Assembly (NCBI GenBank): GCA_029931535.1
Contig: JAQPZY010001498.1
Span: forward strand, 297,501-361,500
Direction of reading: 5' to 3'
DNA: 64,000 bases
DNA from: Margaritifera margaritifera
Taxonomy: Eukaryota; Mollusca; Bivalvia; Unionida; Margaritiferidae
The notes under the pieces are model-generated. The model was not told the origin of the DNA. It made no database searches and saw only the letters and a list, made by a program, of their open reading frames with translations. Of this stretch, positions 25,345-40,686 are shown piece by piece (position 1 is the first letter of the stretch; each line of letters starts with the position of its first letter). The translations under genes were made by a program, and so were the position numbers.

Positions 25345-25999
25345 TCTGTTACAGACGATCCCTGAAAAGTCCTTAAGTCTCAATCTTCACATTTTAAACT
25401 GATATTTAATCTGTTATTTCTACAACTCTGTGAATTCTTGTAATGACCATTAACACTGTATGAATCAAAGTCTACGTTAAACAAAATCAGGCAAATAGGT
25501 ATAACACTCATGAGAGTAAAGTAGAATTGATTACTAATGAGAACAATGTATAAATTATTAGGTGTTAAATACCAACCAACGGCATCAGACCCAGTATAAG
25601 ATCATGTGTCTTGAATACTAATTTACAAACAATTTGGAATTGTAGTGTGTTCTGTATAACTTGTAATTATTGCTGGGAATTACGAAAACTTTTGAATTGT
25701 ATTTCAAAGATTCAGCATGTATCCTTTCAACGTTTACATCGTTTGCAGTCATTCCCTCATTCCCTGTTTAATGTTTTTTATGTAAATTTCAAGATTGTAG
25801 AAGTCATTAGGAATTCAAACATTCCTTGCGTAACTCTTTTCGTTTATGTAATAGAAGATATTGTTTTTGATTTCATGAAAAGTATTGTAATGCCTAACAA
25901 CATTCTCTGTAATGAAATGGGTAGTTTCCTACCTGTGTTATCAATTCAATTGGTAAAAAAGATTTCTTTGTCACGGAGATAATAAATTGTAATATAGCT
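25345..25999. other. no clear gene
   Basis: A plus-strand open frame at 25611-25982 has the composition of a shadow frame. The minus strand gives no recognisable product. Confidence 0.4.
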
Positions 26000-26340
26000 T
26001 TCCATTCTGCTCTGCAGATGCAACACAATGGAGCGGTCAAAGTTTACTTATGCGAAATATTTGTATATAGGAATTTATGCAGTTGTACTGAAGACATAGG
26101 CTTCTTCCATTGAAGTTATTTCACTTTCATCATGCTCTGCACTGGTTTTGCCATCCCCGCTCAGAGAGCATTGTTCCTTCTGAACTCCTCGTCGCCTTCT
26201 GTGAGGCATTCAACCTGAGGAGACGGATTTATGCTTCCTTTGCTGTAACGGTTGTATTATCTCTGTTCGCTGTAAGCGTCTCCAAACTTTTTTTGCAGTT
26301 TCTTCCAAGTGTTATCACTTAGTCGATTGTGTAATGACTA
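26000..26340 (-). pseudogene. unidentified coding remnant of element 2
   Basis: Minus strand: NTWKKLQKKFGDAYSEQR, then after a stop PQVECLTEGDEEFRRNNAL. The charged, low-complexity-free composition looks coding, but the product is not recognised. Confidence 0.4.
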
Positions 26341-26344
26341 GCTT

Positions 26345-26749
26345 AAAATGGAATAATTAATTTTACAATTTCTCCAAAATGCATGATGGTGGACCCGTTG
26401 ACATCTTAAACAACATTCTTACAAGCATGCTGCATGCAACTAAGAGGGCATATTTTATTGCTGCATGGTAAACATACTTGATACTAATTTGTTTGTGTGT
26501 TTCAGTTGACACTTATTTGCAGGTAAAGCTAAGCTATTTATTACTTGAAAATCTTAAAACATACCTGGGATTGGGTTATATGTAAGCAAAGGTTTTGTCA
26601 TGTTAAGCTTCGTACAGGTTTAGTGATATTGCTTTTCTTTGTCTTTGACATCATGTTTTGTACAGGTTTTGCTATGTCGTTATCTGTAAAACAGAAACAA
26701 CGGTAATTTTTCATCAAATCAACAAGATATATAAACTAGATACTCCACC
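26345..26749. other. no recognisable feature
   Basis: AT-rich spacer between two coding-like remnants. Confidence 0.45.
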
Positions 26750-27060
26750 ACCTATCAAATAATAGATGGTGCTGTTTGAGCTTGAATCGTTTCCCTCAGG
26801 AGTGTCCCTTGAACCGAGAACGCATTTGCACCTTGAGCTATTTTAGAGTAAACTTGTTCTTTCTTTAAACGTTCAGCTTTGGCTTTCTAAAATTCCTGTG
26901 AAAGTTGTCCATGTTGTCTGCCAAGTTGAACCCTATGTGGATCTTTTGATTATTGTAAAGTAAACTTTTCAAGTTGTTTGTTAACCCTACTTTCGTTTTC
27001 ATCTTTACTTTGTTTCCTTTCCATTTATTTGAAGGAAATTTGGAAAGTAACTCAGTGTAA
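26750..27060 (-). pseudogene. unidentified helical protein remnant of element 2
   Basis: Minus strand: a Lys/Glu/Gln-rich tract including KAKAERLKKEQVYSKIAQGA followed by NAFSVQGTLLRETIQAQTA (about 26775-26890). It looks like a helical protein. No family is assigned. Several frameshifts are present. Confidence 0.45.
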
Positions 27061-27284
27061 ATCTAGATCGAAACAAAGCTTAATTGTCATCTGTCATCTT
27101 GCCGAAGGCAATGAGTGCAAAACAAAATCATTCTATGTTACTTTAATAAATAATAATTTGAAATTTAATTGGGTAAGTCAAAACAGTCGAAACACAGATA
27201 TGTTATGAATTCTAAATAGTTAAGTAGGTAATCGTGTTTAATCATTTCCAAAGTAGATGGAAACTTTGTCAAATTAAATACCAG

Positions 27285-27780
27285 AAAAATTGGAGAGAAG
27301 AAACCAGAGAACATATAAATGAATACAACAAAGAGTACGCGCAGCATAAATACCATGGTGACGAAAACGTCAGATTAATTGACAAGAAAAGAAATATAAA
27401 TTTATAAGCACTATATCAAATTATTAAATCAGATACCACATTGAAAAGTGTCCCATCAATTGCCTTTTGCCGTATATAGTTAAATTATGCAAAGTATGAA
27501 GGTGTTAGAGACAATGATTTAGGTACATAATCATGCTATGACATATACCTCTTTTGACCTTTCTGACCTTGAACAACAGAGAAAACGGTTTGCTGATCAA
27601 ACAGTAGGTACATGAAAGCCGACGGAAACATATGAAGAAATTTATAAAATACCTTAAGGGAAAGAGATAGAAGAGCATTTGAAGTAAGTTGAATAATTCA
27701 AGATGGCTAACTTCATTACAGAGAAGATTTTTAATAATATTGTCTAACAAATGCCAGTAGGAAATCCCACCACATGTAGC
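27285..27780 (+). pseudogene. unidentified coding remnant of element 2, plus strand
   Basis: Coding-like stretches on the plus strand include EYNKEYAQHKYHGDENVRL (near 27315) and DLSDLEQQRKRFADQTVG (near 27555), then PTETYEEIYKIP and MANFITEKIFNNIV (27700-27745). Stops and frame changes separate them. The facing minus-strand open frame is hydrophobic and probably a shadow. Not recognised. Confidence 0.4.
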
Positions 27781-27789
27781 CATAAACAC

Positions 27790-28190
27790 TGACTAGTGTT
27801 GTTGATTCTGCCAAAATTTCTTTGTACGCTGTGGTCTGTATTTGTTCATATGGTCATCATTGTCAAATTTTAGAGTATAGTTATCAAAAATCATTAATGA
27901 GTTGTATGTGAACAATTTAGTTTCAGTATAGCAAATGTTATTCTCAACTTCGCTTAGCTGAGTTATTGAATTTATTGTATTTAATTGAGGAGAAGGCTAA
28001 GGTTCTGTACTAGATTGATTTTTAATCTGAAGTCGATTGTGCTCCCATCATTGAGACCTCTCATATGGAGGTGAAGATTGAGGCACAATCACACTATTAT
28101 TAGAGTCTATTAGGAGTCTGCCGTTTCTCTAGGGTCTACAAAAGCAGTATAGTGCCTGACTGTATCAGTAAACCTGGTTGGGTCTATTAT
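27790..28190 (-). pseudogene. unidentified coding remnant of element 2
   Basis: Minus strand: HYTAFVDPRETADS (near 28140), VIVPQSSPPYERS (near 28075) and NYTLKFDNDDHMNKYRP (near 27860). The P-P-Y stretch and beta-like composition are seen in some virion proteins, but this is not enough to assign one. Confidence 0.4.
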
Positions 28191-28194
28191 TTAA

Positions 28195-28599
28195 GTTTAA
28201 AAAAGTTAAGGTGAAAATAGGCTTTTCGTGTGTCAATGTATTGAGCATCTCTATTCACTGTTTTTTTTTCCTTCTTCACATCAACGTGTAATTATTTGTT
28301 GATCTCTCTCTCCCTCTCTCTGACTCTCTCTCTATCTCTCTCGCTATCTTTCTCTGTCTATGTCTCTCATCTTTTCATTTCCACCCTGTAATATTATTTT
28401 AATCGCGCTTTTACACGCTCTTTCCATCTGTGATATTTTGTTATTCGTTTTTCCATTTACTGTATCAATTTTTCTCTATCGCATTTATAACATTTTACAG
28501 TTGAATGTATCTCAAATATTGACTGTATCATTTATTTTCAATTACTACAAGATGTCAAATGAAAGTTCTTAGAAACTTACATCTTCAATATCTTCACAT
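28195..28599. other. no gene; CT-rich tract
   Basis: An impure CT repeat occupies 28301-28366. Otherwise AT-rich. Confidence 0.5.
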
Positions 28600-28790
28600 C
28601 TACATTCTAAAGAAGTTTCGATGTACCCGTGATTGCATCAACAATTATATGATTTGTATAACCAATTATTTTGCTCAAAATGTCATAGTCGGGTTTGTAC
28701 TCTTTTACATTGTATTTGTTTTTCAACTTTTGTGAGATACAGTTTGAATCAAATTCATATTTTTGAATTTTGTCTCTTTTTATTTCTTCT
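28600..28790 (-). pseudogene. unidentified coding remnant of element 2
   Basis: A stop-free minus-strand stretch includes KLKNKYNVKEYKPDYD followed by ILSKIIGYTNHIIVDAI. Not recognised. It lies downstream of the integrase remnant in the same direction. Confidence 0.45.
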
Positions 28791-28794
28791 GTGA

Positions 28795-29255
28795 TGTATT
28801 TAATTACCCTGCTAGGACTTTGTATAGATTGTTATCCTATTACCACACTTTTCATGTGTACCTTTTTGTTTTTTACCTGTTATGTTTTTTGGATGTACTT
28901 TCTTTGTCCCTCAGGTTTCGTAATCAAAACAAAATCACATAGCGTGCATGACTTGACTCATTCATGATGCAATACGCCTTTTTTCCAAAACTGTCACATT
29001 CTAGAAACTCTGTATCTTTTAAAAACTCAGGTATCATGCTCCTTAATACTGCTATAAATGTATTGTGCTTCCTCTCTCTTCAGAGGAGACGTACATTTGA
29101 TACATTATTTATTGTAATGGCATATTATTTTCAGCAGGTTCTCAGTTGTTCAATTATATTTTTATCATATTTTCTCTCTGATTTATGGAAACGCACCTTT
29201 TGCCGTTCATCTATTTCGTTTTTAAATCTTTTTAACTTTATATATGTCAACTTGT
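28795..29255. other. unresolved, probably part of element 2
   Basis: Charged minus-strand stretches (for example around 29130-29240) follow the integrase C-terminus, but no family could be assigned. Confidence 0.35.
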
Positions 29256-30128
29256 TTGTCGTATAAAGATAACTCCTGTATGTAAAACTTGTCCTCTATT
29301 TCCCCTCACTTCACAACTTGCAATTTGTAAAGACGTGGATGACCTAAAATTACTTCCCTCATTTTAAACATTTCCTCAGTAAAGTTAGGAAAGTAACCCG
29401 TTGCAACTTGTTTTTTTTTTTTTTTTTTTTTTAATTCTGACTGGTTTGTCGATTTTAAATTTAGGTGTTCCCAATGTATGTCAGTTAACCGACTAGATTC
29501 ATTCATGCTTTTCATGCTTCGACCAGAGTTATATCTATTGATCTGTGATGAGTGTTATAATATCCCTCAGTTAGATTTGGTAAATCGTCTTACTTCCACA
29601 TTTTAGTCTTTAAGGTTCTGTTAAACCTTTCCACTACAGACGCCTTTTTATCGGAGCAAGTGGAAAGGTATTTGGTGTGTTCCTTTTCGAGCAAATCTTT
29701 AACTTTCCTGCTGTAAAACAAATTTTCCTCATCAAACTGTATCTTTTAGGTTTTCGGTCTTTGAAGATTTCTTTAAAAGTATCGTGTATGCCATCTCTGT
29801 TCTTTTATTTCATTTTTTCGACCAAGCTTGTTTTGAGAAAATATATATCGCTGTCAAAATGTATTTGTATCCATTGTTGTATTTTTTAATTTGTGCATGC
29901 CAAAAATGTCTACCTGCCGCCAGTCATCCACTTATCATTATGTAGAGAATAATTGTTTCTGGCTTGCTTGTGTAATGTGTAAGTAGATTGTTCAGTTAAT
30001 CATTCTTTTAATTCAGGGTATTTTATTTTCTTTGTTGTCCCGTTTGACTTGTTCCCACATTTGATTGATGCAACTGGACTTTCAAGATCGTAGTAAAGAT
30101 ATCTTAAATACTGTCCTCTGTCAGTCAT
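29256..30128 (-). pseudogene. Polinton integrase (retroviral-type rve), older branch
   Basis: The DDE integrase would insert the element's DNA into host chromosomes. A minus-strand ATG at 30128 opens MTDRGQYLRYLYYDLESPVA, the N-terminal zinc-binding-like part. WMTGGRQ-like sequence (near 29915) marks the start of the catalytic core, and SVVERFNRTLKTKMW (near 29620) holds the third catalytic acidic residue. YFPNFTEEMF and YKLQVVK (near 29340-29390) are the C-terminal SH3-like part. Frameshifts and stops occur throughout. A tract of about 22 A/T (29411-29432) lies between catalytic and C-terminal parts. It differs clearly from the integrase at 39834-40686. Confidence 0.85.
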
Positions 30129-30199
30129 TTAAAAAGAAATAAACACATCCAGAGAATACTTTCTGTTTGATAAATTGTCTTTAGGTGTATCTTAAGCGA

Positions 30200-30650
30200 A
30201 CAGGACTACCGTCTAAAACAGATACTTTATTCAGCAATTTGCAACGTTTCTGCAATCCTTTCAAACGTATAGATGATTTCAGGTTTATGACAAATTTTGC
30301 CATTCCTTTAGTTGATTCCAATACAGCTACTTAATGTACTGAGGCACCATGTGTTGTTTTAAATCTAAGTTTGTCCTTTATAAATTCTATCTCTCCTTTG
30401 TTGTAAGCTAACCTGGTAAATTGTACAAGATCTCTAATATGTACAGTTATTGTAGCTGAATATAAATTTTGTGTATTGATCTACATAAAATAAGTAATTT
30501 ATTCCTTCTTTGTATTGTACTATTTTAACTATCTTGCTATCAGTGTCGATGCTACTTATTTCATCATTGATATTAATCTGTAAATCTGCATCTTTTCTGA
30601 AACCTTGGAGTATATCTTTCTGTTGTGTAAAATCAACAAATTAACACTTT
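30200..30650 (-). pseudogene. unidentified coding remnant right of the integrase
   Basis: Minus strand: LQGFRKDADLQININDEISS and KIVQYKEGINYLFYVDQYTK (about 30450-30610) read in one frame for about 60 residues, then decay. The product is not recognised. It may be the outermost gene of element 2. Confidence 0.4.
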
Positions 30651-30865
30651 TGTTGTTTTTAATGTGACTCTTCAACACCTTGTTTTGACAACATTTATCC
30701 CGTGAAATATTTATATCACCTCTTTCAAAACTGCTAAATTTTCAATGCAATATACTTTGTGCAATTATTTATGACTTGTGCAAACTTTGATGTTATAGAT
30801 GTGACGAAAATTAATATATCTATTCTTTGATCTTTATCTTAAATGTTAGCACAAGTTCATCTGGT

Positions 30866-30952
30866 CTCTCTGGTCAGTCAATCCCCGGGATAGAGCCATC
30901 TTGGAAGTTTTAGGTGCACCTGACCGTCTCCAGTGACATGATTCATCACTTG
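30866..30952 (+). mobile_element. SINE 3' fragment
   Basis: Matches the 3' block of the minus-strand SINE at 18370-18683: CTCTGGTCAG, TCCCCGGGATAG, TTTTAGGTGCACCTGACC and GTGACATGATTCAT in the same order and spacing. The tRNA head is missing. Confidence 0.72.
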
Positions 30953-30954
30953 TT

Positions 30955-34940
<3,986 letters not shown>

Positions 34941-34944
34941 TAAA

Positions 34945-35052
34945 GGTTCCGCTCTACAGTTTCATACTTTGCATAGGGTTTGATTTTTATAGAAAAAGAA
35001 TTTACCAGGTTTTTCTCACTGGTTATCTTGGTTATAACTGCAGAGCGGAATC
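34945..35052. mobile_element. short relative of the 646-bp TIR element
   Basis: Left end GGTTCCGCTCTACAG and right end CTGCAGAGCGGAATC pair at 13 of 15 positions. The first ~90 bp match 12398-12490 (CGCTCTACAGTTTC, TTTGC.TAGGG, CTCACTGG.TATC). It is best seen as an internally deleted member of that family. Confidence 0.72.
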
Positions 35053-35054
35053 AA

Positions 35055-35900
35055 AGGCATACAAATCATCTACATGGTTAAACGAGGGTTTAGGATGTTG
35101 CCACGCATAATTATATTTGTATGTGATTAAATCAAAATGAAATTCATATCCCAAGATATATTTGAAATCCGACAAGGCGCATACATCACATCTGTCAGTT
35201 ATCGATACTTGAATTTAAGTTGAAATCAATAAGAGTTATCTTTCCTCTCTATTTGTACAAATGTACATGAGAATTATTTCAGGATAATTGGTTGTATTTA
35301 TCGGGATTAGCTAAGTTTCTCTTTTAGATTCCTAACTATTTCATTTCACTCGCAGAAGCTCGGTAACAGAAATAGCAAATAATAACATGGGTTAATGCAA
35401 TGTCAATAGCTAATCTACTTGAAGAACGGACAAAATAATTTAGCATGGGGGTTTAATCTTTGCTTGCGAACGACAAATTTTTATTTTATCTTTTGCATAT
35501 TCGGAAATATGCTGATTCATAAGTTTTCCAACTCAACATTTTCTGCTGGTATGGGATCACGGCCCCGTTTCACAAAACAACATGAGTTTACACACAAAAT
35601 TGTCGTGAGATTTAGGCGCAAGAAAATCTTACACTATTACGTAAGTGCGTTTCACAAACATATCTGTAGCAAAATTTCGTACATCTAGGAATATAATCTG
35701 CGTGAGATATTCATTTGTCTGTGAGGAAGGCAATTGCTCTGTAAAATACCATCGGGTACCTGCGAGAAGATAGACTTTCAAACAACAACGACGAAGATGA
35801 CGACGACAGCAACAACAAGACGATGACAAAAATATTTCGGTCAAATAACAGCGGACACATTGAATCAAAACAAAGTATTATTTCTGGCGTGCATGTGTAC
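35055..35900. other. no recognisable feature
   Basis: AT-rich. An ACGACGA/CAACAA-rich patch lies at 35781-35820. No gene recognised. Confidence 0.5.
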
Positions 35901-35907
35901 ATATATA

Positions 35908-35977
<70 letters not shown>
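35901..35977. repeat. microsatellite (GT)n (GA)n
   Basis: GT run to about 35926, then GA run. Confidence 0.97.
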
Positions 35978-35979
<2 letters not shown>

Positions 35980-35980
<1 letters not shown>

Positions 35981-36429
35981 ACAGCTGAGCTGCTAGCCTA
36001 CAAGTCGATGAATATACAAGATTGAACTTGTTGAAGGAAGCGGAAAAGCCAGACATCTTTTCTTCTTTATCTCAAATGGTTACCTAACTAGTTCGCAGGT
36101 TTGATCGACTTTTATTTCCTTCGAAAACATGAACATTATGGCAGTTCCCAGGCTGCCCTTTCCAACAACAAATCAGCAGAGTCCACGATCATAAAAAGGA
36201 AGCTTAACTGTGGCATATATGCAATCCCCTGCGTCACCTACAACCTTCTGAAGTATTTCCTTGTCATTGCAATTACACTTTAATTTCAGCTTTTTGCATT
36301 GTGAGATCAAATATTTATAAACGTCAAATTCATTCAAGGGCTACATACGTCCTGTCTGGTACTGGAAGAGAGTTAACCTGCATTTGTATTCTATGGGGTC
36401 TGATGTAGATCTCAAACTCTCAAAATGAA

Positions 36430-36430
<1 letters not shown>
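35980..36430. other. no recognisable feature
   Basis: No coding homology or repeat recognised. Confidence 0.45.

Positions 36431-36431
<1 letters not shown>

Positions 36432-36498
<67 letters not shown>
36432..36498. repeat. (TC)n microsatellite
   Basis: Pure TC run of about 33 units. Confidence 0.98.
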
Positions 36499-36499
<1 letters not shown>

Positions 36500-36500
<1 letters not shown>

Positions 36501-36880
36501 GCAGACATACACTTCATAGATTCTGTCAGGAACATGGCTAAGTTAAGTTGATCAATTTGCCTGACTGATATTTTAAAATTCGTTGTTTCTATAATATAAC
36601 GAAGAACTTTTTTTTTTCCTTTACTTAATAACAGTCTACAATAATTGCAAAGATGTAATATTCGAATAGTGTTTAGGTTCATGTCTTCAACTTTCAGGTT
36701 CATATCCATGTAAACAATTAATGCTTCACTTTATCTTCATATTTATTTTATCCACTATTCTCGACAAATTCTGAAAAGTTCACTAGAAGACTATACTTGT
36801 AGTTGTAAAACACGTATGTCCCCCACTGATAAATCGTATAAAATAACTAAATGCTAATGTAGTCTGCTCGCACTGAGTAA
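36500..36880. other. no recognisable feature
   Basis: AT-rich spacer. Confidence 0.5.
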
Positions 36881-36883
36881 ATA

Positions 36884-37292
36884 TGCATAGAAACACTCAC
36901 TCATCTCTTGTCATGTCTAAAGTGGCACATACGGCTTATGCTATTCCACGTCAGGCCACATTCCTTCATCTCTTTTCCACAGTCCTCCTCCATGTCTCTT
37001 TGGGACGACCCCTCTATCATCTCCTGTCCGGAGTCCAGCGGAGGAATGTCCTGGGCAGTTCCACTGGTGACATTCGGCATACATGTCCCAGCCATTAATC
37101 TTCCTCGTGCACTTGTTTTGGAAGATTTCAAGCTTTTGTGCTATCCTTGATGTTAGCTTCCATCATTCTGAGCCGTTAGAACAGCACTCCGAGGATATTG
37201 CTTTGGTAAATAGTCAGCTTGGTCTTGAGTCCGAGTTGTTTGGACTTTCAGCATACCGAAGATTTTATTGGCTTTGCTGATTCTGGTTGCTG

Positions 37293-37353
<61 letters not shown>

Positions 37354-37390
37354 CTCCATCTGCATAGAAACAAGTCTACTGAATTTCACG
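36884..37390 (-). pseudogene. non-LTR retrotransposon reverse transcriptase, C-terminal remnant
   Basis: Minus strand: ATRISKANKIFGMLK (near 37270), then a frame change, KCTRKINGWDMYAE (near 37095) and KETWRRTVEKEMKECGLTW (near 36965). These are typical of the region after the RT core at the end of the ORF of non-LTR elements. A (GA)n run at about 37294-37350 has expanded inside the coding sequence. Catalytic RT motifs are not present in the window. Confidence 0.75.
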
Positions 37391-37439
37391 TGCCTTGTAA
37401 ATTTTTTGTCTTTTCTTTGTCTTATGCCACCCACTACGC

Positions 37440-37690
37440 GAGAAGATGGTAGCAACATTGCGCAAAAACCAGTCAACGTAGACAAATGAAATTTGGATAG
37501 CGTATTTAAATGCTTACGTAGATGATCTGATTAGATTTCCAAAACATTACAACAATGTTTCAATTTTTTTACACATTTATCAAAGTAACTTTTGAGACCT
37601 TTCTTTCTAAAACCTTGCCAGCAAGATTAAGCAAAACCCACTTGAGTCAGAAAAATGAAACTATATAAGAGTACATTTTAAATTTTTACA
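37440..37690 (+). repeat. host repeat flanking the Polinton on the left
   Basis: Contains CGCAAAAACCAGTCAACG, TACGTAGATGATCTGATTAG and AAGCAAAACCCACTTGAG. The same words, in the same orientation, occur right of the Polinton at 49040-49520, so it is host repeat sequence rather than terminal inverted repeat. Confidence 0.7.
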
Positions 37691-37695
37691 CATTC

Positions 37696-37880
37696 AGTAG
37701 TAGGATAATTGTTATTTTAGACCGAGCTTATTGATATAGGTCAAAACCTTCTATACCCCATGATTTTACCTTGAATCATACTTGAGTGCATTATTTACGC
37801 AAAAAGTGCGCGAACCCGTAGTGTGCCTTCCACAGTGTGCGCGCACAAGTGAAGTTACTCTTAGCTGTCAGGCCTATATT
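37696..37880 (+). repeat. left terminal inverted repeat of Polinton 1
   Basis: Aligns to the reverse complement of 48850-49029 with about 80-85% identity by eye. Shared blocks in order are AGTAGTAGGATAAT, TTTTAGACCGAGCTTA, ATATAGGTCAAA, TGCATTATTTACGCAA, GTGCGCGAACCCGT and CGCGCACAAGTGAAGTTA. Confidence 0.93.
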
Positions 37881-37968
37881 ATTGATTGTAACTATACTAC
37901 TGCGGGAATAGGATTATTTATCGCCCTTACACTGTATAAAATATTCTGCTGATAATATTTACTCTGTG

Positions 37969-38075
37969 GCAGAGTTAGTGTGTGAATACTGACCATAGCA
38001 GAGTAGTTTATATTGATTGTGACAGAGTTAGTGTGAGAATATTTTTATATTAAACAATTACCGCGGTATATATAA
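37969..38075 (+). promoter_or_regulatory. candidate promoter upstream of PolB
   Basis: Two direct repeats of CAGAGTTAGTGTG (near 37970 and 38023) lie between the terminal repeat and PolB, and TATATATAA (38067-38075) abuts the ATG. The TATA string is too close to the start to serve as a normal TATA box with a leader, so only a regulatory role for the direct repeats is plausible. Confidence 0.3.
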
Positions 38076-39845
38076 ATGGCGAAAAATTCACAGGTTCATG
38101 CGTATAGTATTTTGAAAGAATCTATGAGTATAGCTAATTCTGAGATTAATCTACTAGATCAGTGGAGTTTATGTAACGTTATAGAAATGATTAAATCGCT
38201 GTTTCGCTTAAATGCATCATACAAATTTGTCAAAGAGGCTCGAAAAACCGCATTTCATTGTCAAGACATGGATGACTATAATGATCTGTATTTACGTACT
38301 GATGTACTTCTGCTAGCGAATGTCTTTGATGATTTCCGAACTACAGCTATGCGTGAGTACAATCTCGACCCCGCGCGCGACTTCTCGTCACCGGGAATGG
38401 CTTCAGATGCGGTTTTATCAAAAACAAAGGTTGAGTTAGAATTGCTGACTGATATCGATCAGCATTTATTTGTAGAACAAAGCATCCGTGGCGGAAATTC
38501 CACAGCACGCCGTCGATACATTCGCGCAAATAATCCTAATGTAGATGGTTACAATCCTGACCTCTCAACGAGCTACATCATGTACTTTGATTTTTACAAC
38601 CTCTTATGGTGGACAATGATGCAGCCCATGCCTGTTGGCGGATTTGAATGGATTGATCCCGCGCACATAGACGTGGAACAATGCATACACGAATATAATA
38701 AAAACAGCGACCACGGATACTTATTTGAAATTGATCTGAAGTATCCAGAGGAGTTTCACCACGCCCATAACAATTATCCGCTAGCTCCAGAAGCGTTGGT
38801 GGTGTCCCGCGGGTGGTTGTCCCCGTATCAGTGTGGGATTGTGGATGAATCCGAAAGTAGGTTTACCGAATGCACCAAGCTTGTCCCAAATTTTCGGACT
38901 AAAACCAATTATGTATTTCAGGTACGAAACTTGCAGTTGTTTCTGCGATTGGGGAATACGTGTAAGCAAAGTCCATTGGGTGCTTGGATTTCGCCAACGA
39001 GTTTGGATGGCTTCTTTTATCCAGATGAATACAAATCTGCGAACGGATGCTAAGAATGAGTTTGAGAAAGACTTCTTTAAACTGATGAAGAATGCCGTAT
39101 TTGGGAAAACTATGGAGAATCTTCGAAAACGAATCCGTGTTGATCTTGTTCCGGACAGCGAGCAAGACAAACTCAACAGATTAATTGCGGACCAGGCATT
39201 TCAGTTACGCAAAATATTTGACGGCTGACTGATAGCTGTCCACAGCAAAAATGCCAAGCTAAAGTTGGCAAAACCAATCTATGTTGGCGCGTCTGTGCTG
39301 GACTTATCCAAATTACTCATGTATGAGTTTTCCTATGACAAGATAAACCATTTTACCAGGATCGTGTCAAGATGCTTTATACAGACACCGATTCTCTGCT
39401 AATGCATATAACCACCGACGATGTTTATTCGGATATGGCATCAGACACAGTCGCGAATGAATTTGACACCAGCACCCAAAGGAACACCCGCTGCAAAGAA
39501 ATGTAGACAGAAAGGTGGTCGGTAAGCACATAAAGGAAAAAGTGGGACTGCGCCCCAAAATGTATTCAATTGTGGTTGGATCCGGCAAAAACATTAAAAG
39601 GCAAAAGGAGTTCCCCGTGTTGTTGTTGCAAAAGATCTCAAACATTTTATGTATGTGCGTGAGCGACGCGAATTCGCACACACAGCTAATCAAAGAAAAA
39701 TCGCATGGGTGTATACCGATGCACCAAGGTGAGTTTGTCTTCGCTCGATACCAAGCGATGGATATTCCCCGATGGAATCACCACTTACGCGTACGGGCAC
39801 CACGCGTTTGTTAATCAATTTACGATGGATGCTCTAGCGCATTAA
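38076..39845 (+). pseudogene. protein-primed type B DNA polymerase (Polinton), N-terminally deleted and broken
   Basis: This would replicate the element from its termini. After about 50 unplaced residues the sequence enters the palm region (DDYNDLYLRTDVLLLANVF), then ELLTDIDQHLFVE and the SIRGGN block. Motif A reads YFDFYNLLWW: the aspartate is kept but following residues are unusual. KNEFEKDFFKLMKNAVFGKT (near 39075) is the motif B region and YTDTDS (39379-39396) the metal-binding motif C. The exonuclease and earlier parts, several hundred residues in the family, are missing. Frame changes occur near 38960, 39360, 39500, 39605 and 39745, with a stop at 39226. It converges with the integrase, overlapping by 12 nt. 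Confidence 0.92.
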
Positions 39846-40686
39846 AATAGACTTTGATGGTAGTTCTGTACTTCCAGGAACGACTTGCAATTCTTCTCGC
39901 ACAAATGCTATGCAAGGAGGCTTTGCACTCGCTGACGGCGCCAAATGGTAACGTGTTGGCTGTCCTAGAATATCAATCCGATCAGAGATTGTAAATCCAT
40001 CGATGGACCATACCGGGTCAGTAGCACGACGTTGCCATTTCATCATTCAACGCTGCTGTGACTAATCGAAGCCTCGTTACCCACTCGCGATACCGCTCTA
40101 GAGTGCTAGCACTCTGGGTCCGAGATCGTTCTTTACGATTCATCAACAATTCTTGCACGTATTGATGTCCAAATAATCGTTCCGCGATGGCTTGATCACG
40201 ATGTATGTTAACACGAACAATCACCTTATGTTTTGTTAACAATGCAGGACTGGCTACAAGAAATTCTTTACTGGATACACCTGCAACAGCTATGGCCATG
40301 TTAGAGGTGAACGTGCATAGATACGTTTAAGCGCATCTGCGATCCTTGCTGAATCTTTAGACGTCAACAGTTCGGCTTCTTTGTTTCTTCTTCAATAGTT
40401 AACGCGTATTTGTATGCTCACAAACGACCTTGTCGTTCACGTACCTGCTCATGCGGAAGAAACAAAAGATCAGCTTGATGAACTTCGTTAGGTATTATCA
40501 CATCAAACCCTCCACGGGATATCTTTCTTTGGCGCGGGTAGGTAAATTTGCCACAACGCTTGTTTAGCCAATCTTGCTCGAGCAATATCATGGTTGACTT
40601 TTGCCCGCTTGTTAATTTTTCAACAGCTGCTTCACCCTTCCAATAACCTTATGGACTGAAGTATATCGCGGCCAGGTTCTTAGCCA
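39834..40686 (-). pseudogene. Polinton integrase (rve), broken
   Basis: The minus-strand ATG at 40686 opens MAKNLAAIYFSP, followed by a stop and then YWKGEAAVEKL. VHQADLLFLP (near 40480) carries the first catalytic aspartate. LLTSKDSARIADALKRIYAR lies before LLQVYPVKNF (near 40280), where tyrosine stands at the expected second aspartate. HRDQAIAERLFGHQY (near 40180) has the glutamate. RRATDPVWS and FVREELQVVPGSTELP (39870-40030) belong to the C-terminal beta domain. There are at least four frame changes or stops. A short deletion seems to lie after KYALT. Its start overlaps the PLA2 stop by a few bases. Confidence 0.9.

Noticed and set aside
25611..25982. 123-residue hydrophobic protein
   Set aside because: Composition typical of a shadow of AT-rich decayed DNA; no motif and no homology recognised.
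38067..38075. TATA box for PolB
   Set aside because: It abuts the ATG, leaving no room for a transcription start and leader; kept only as part of a weak regulatory region.
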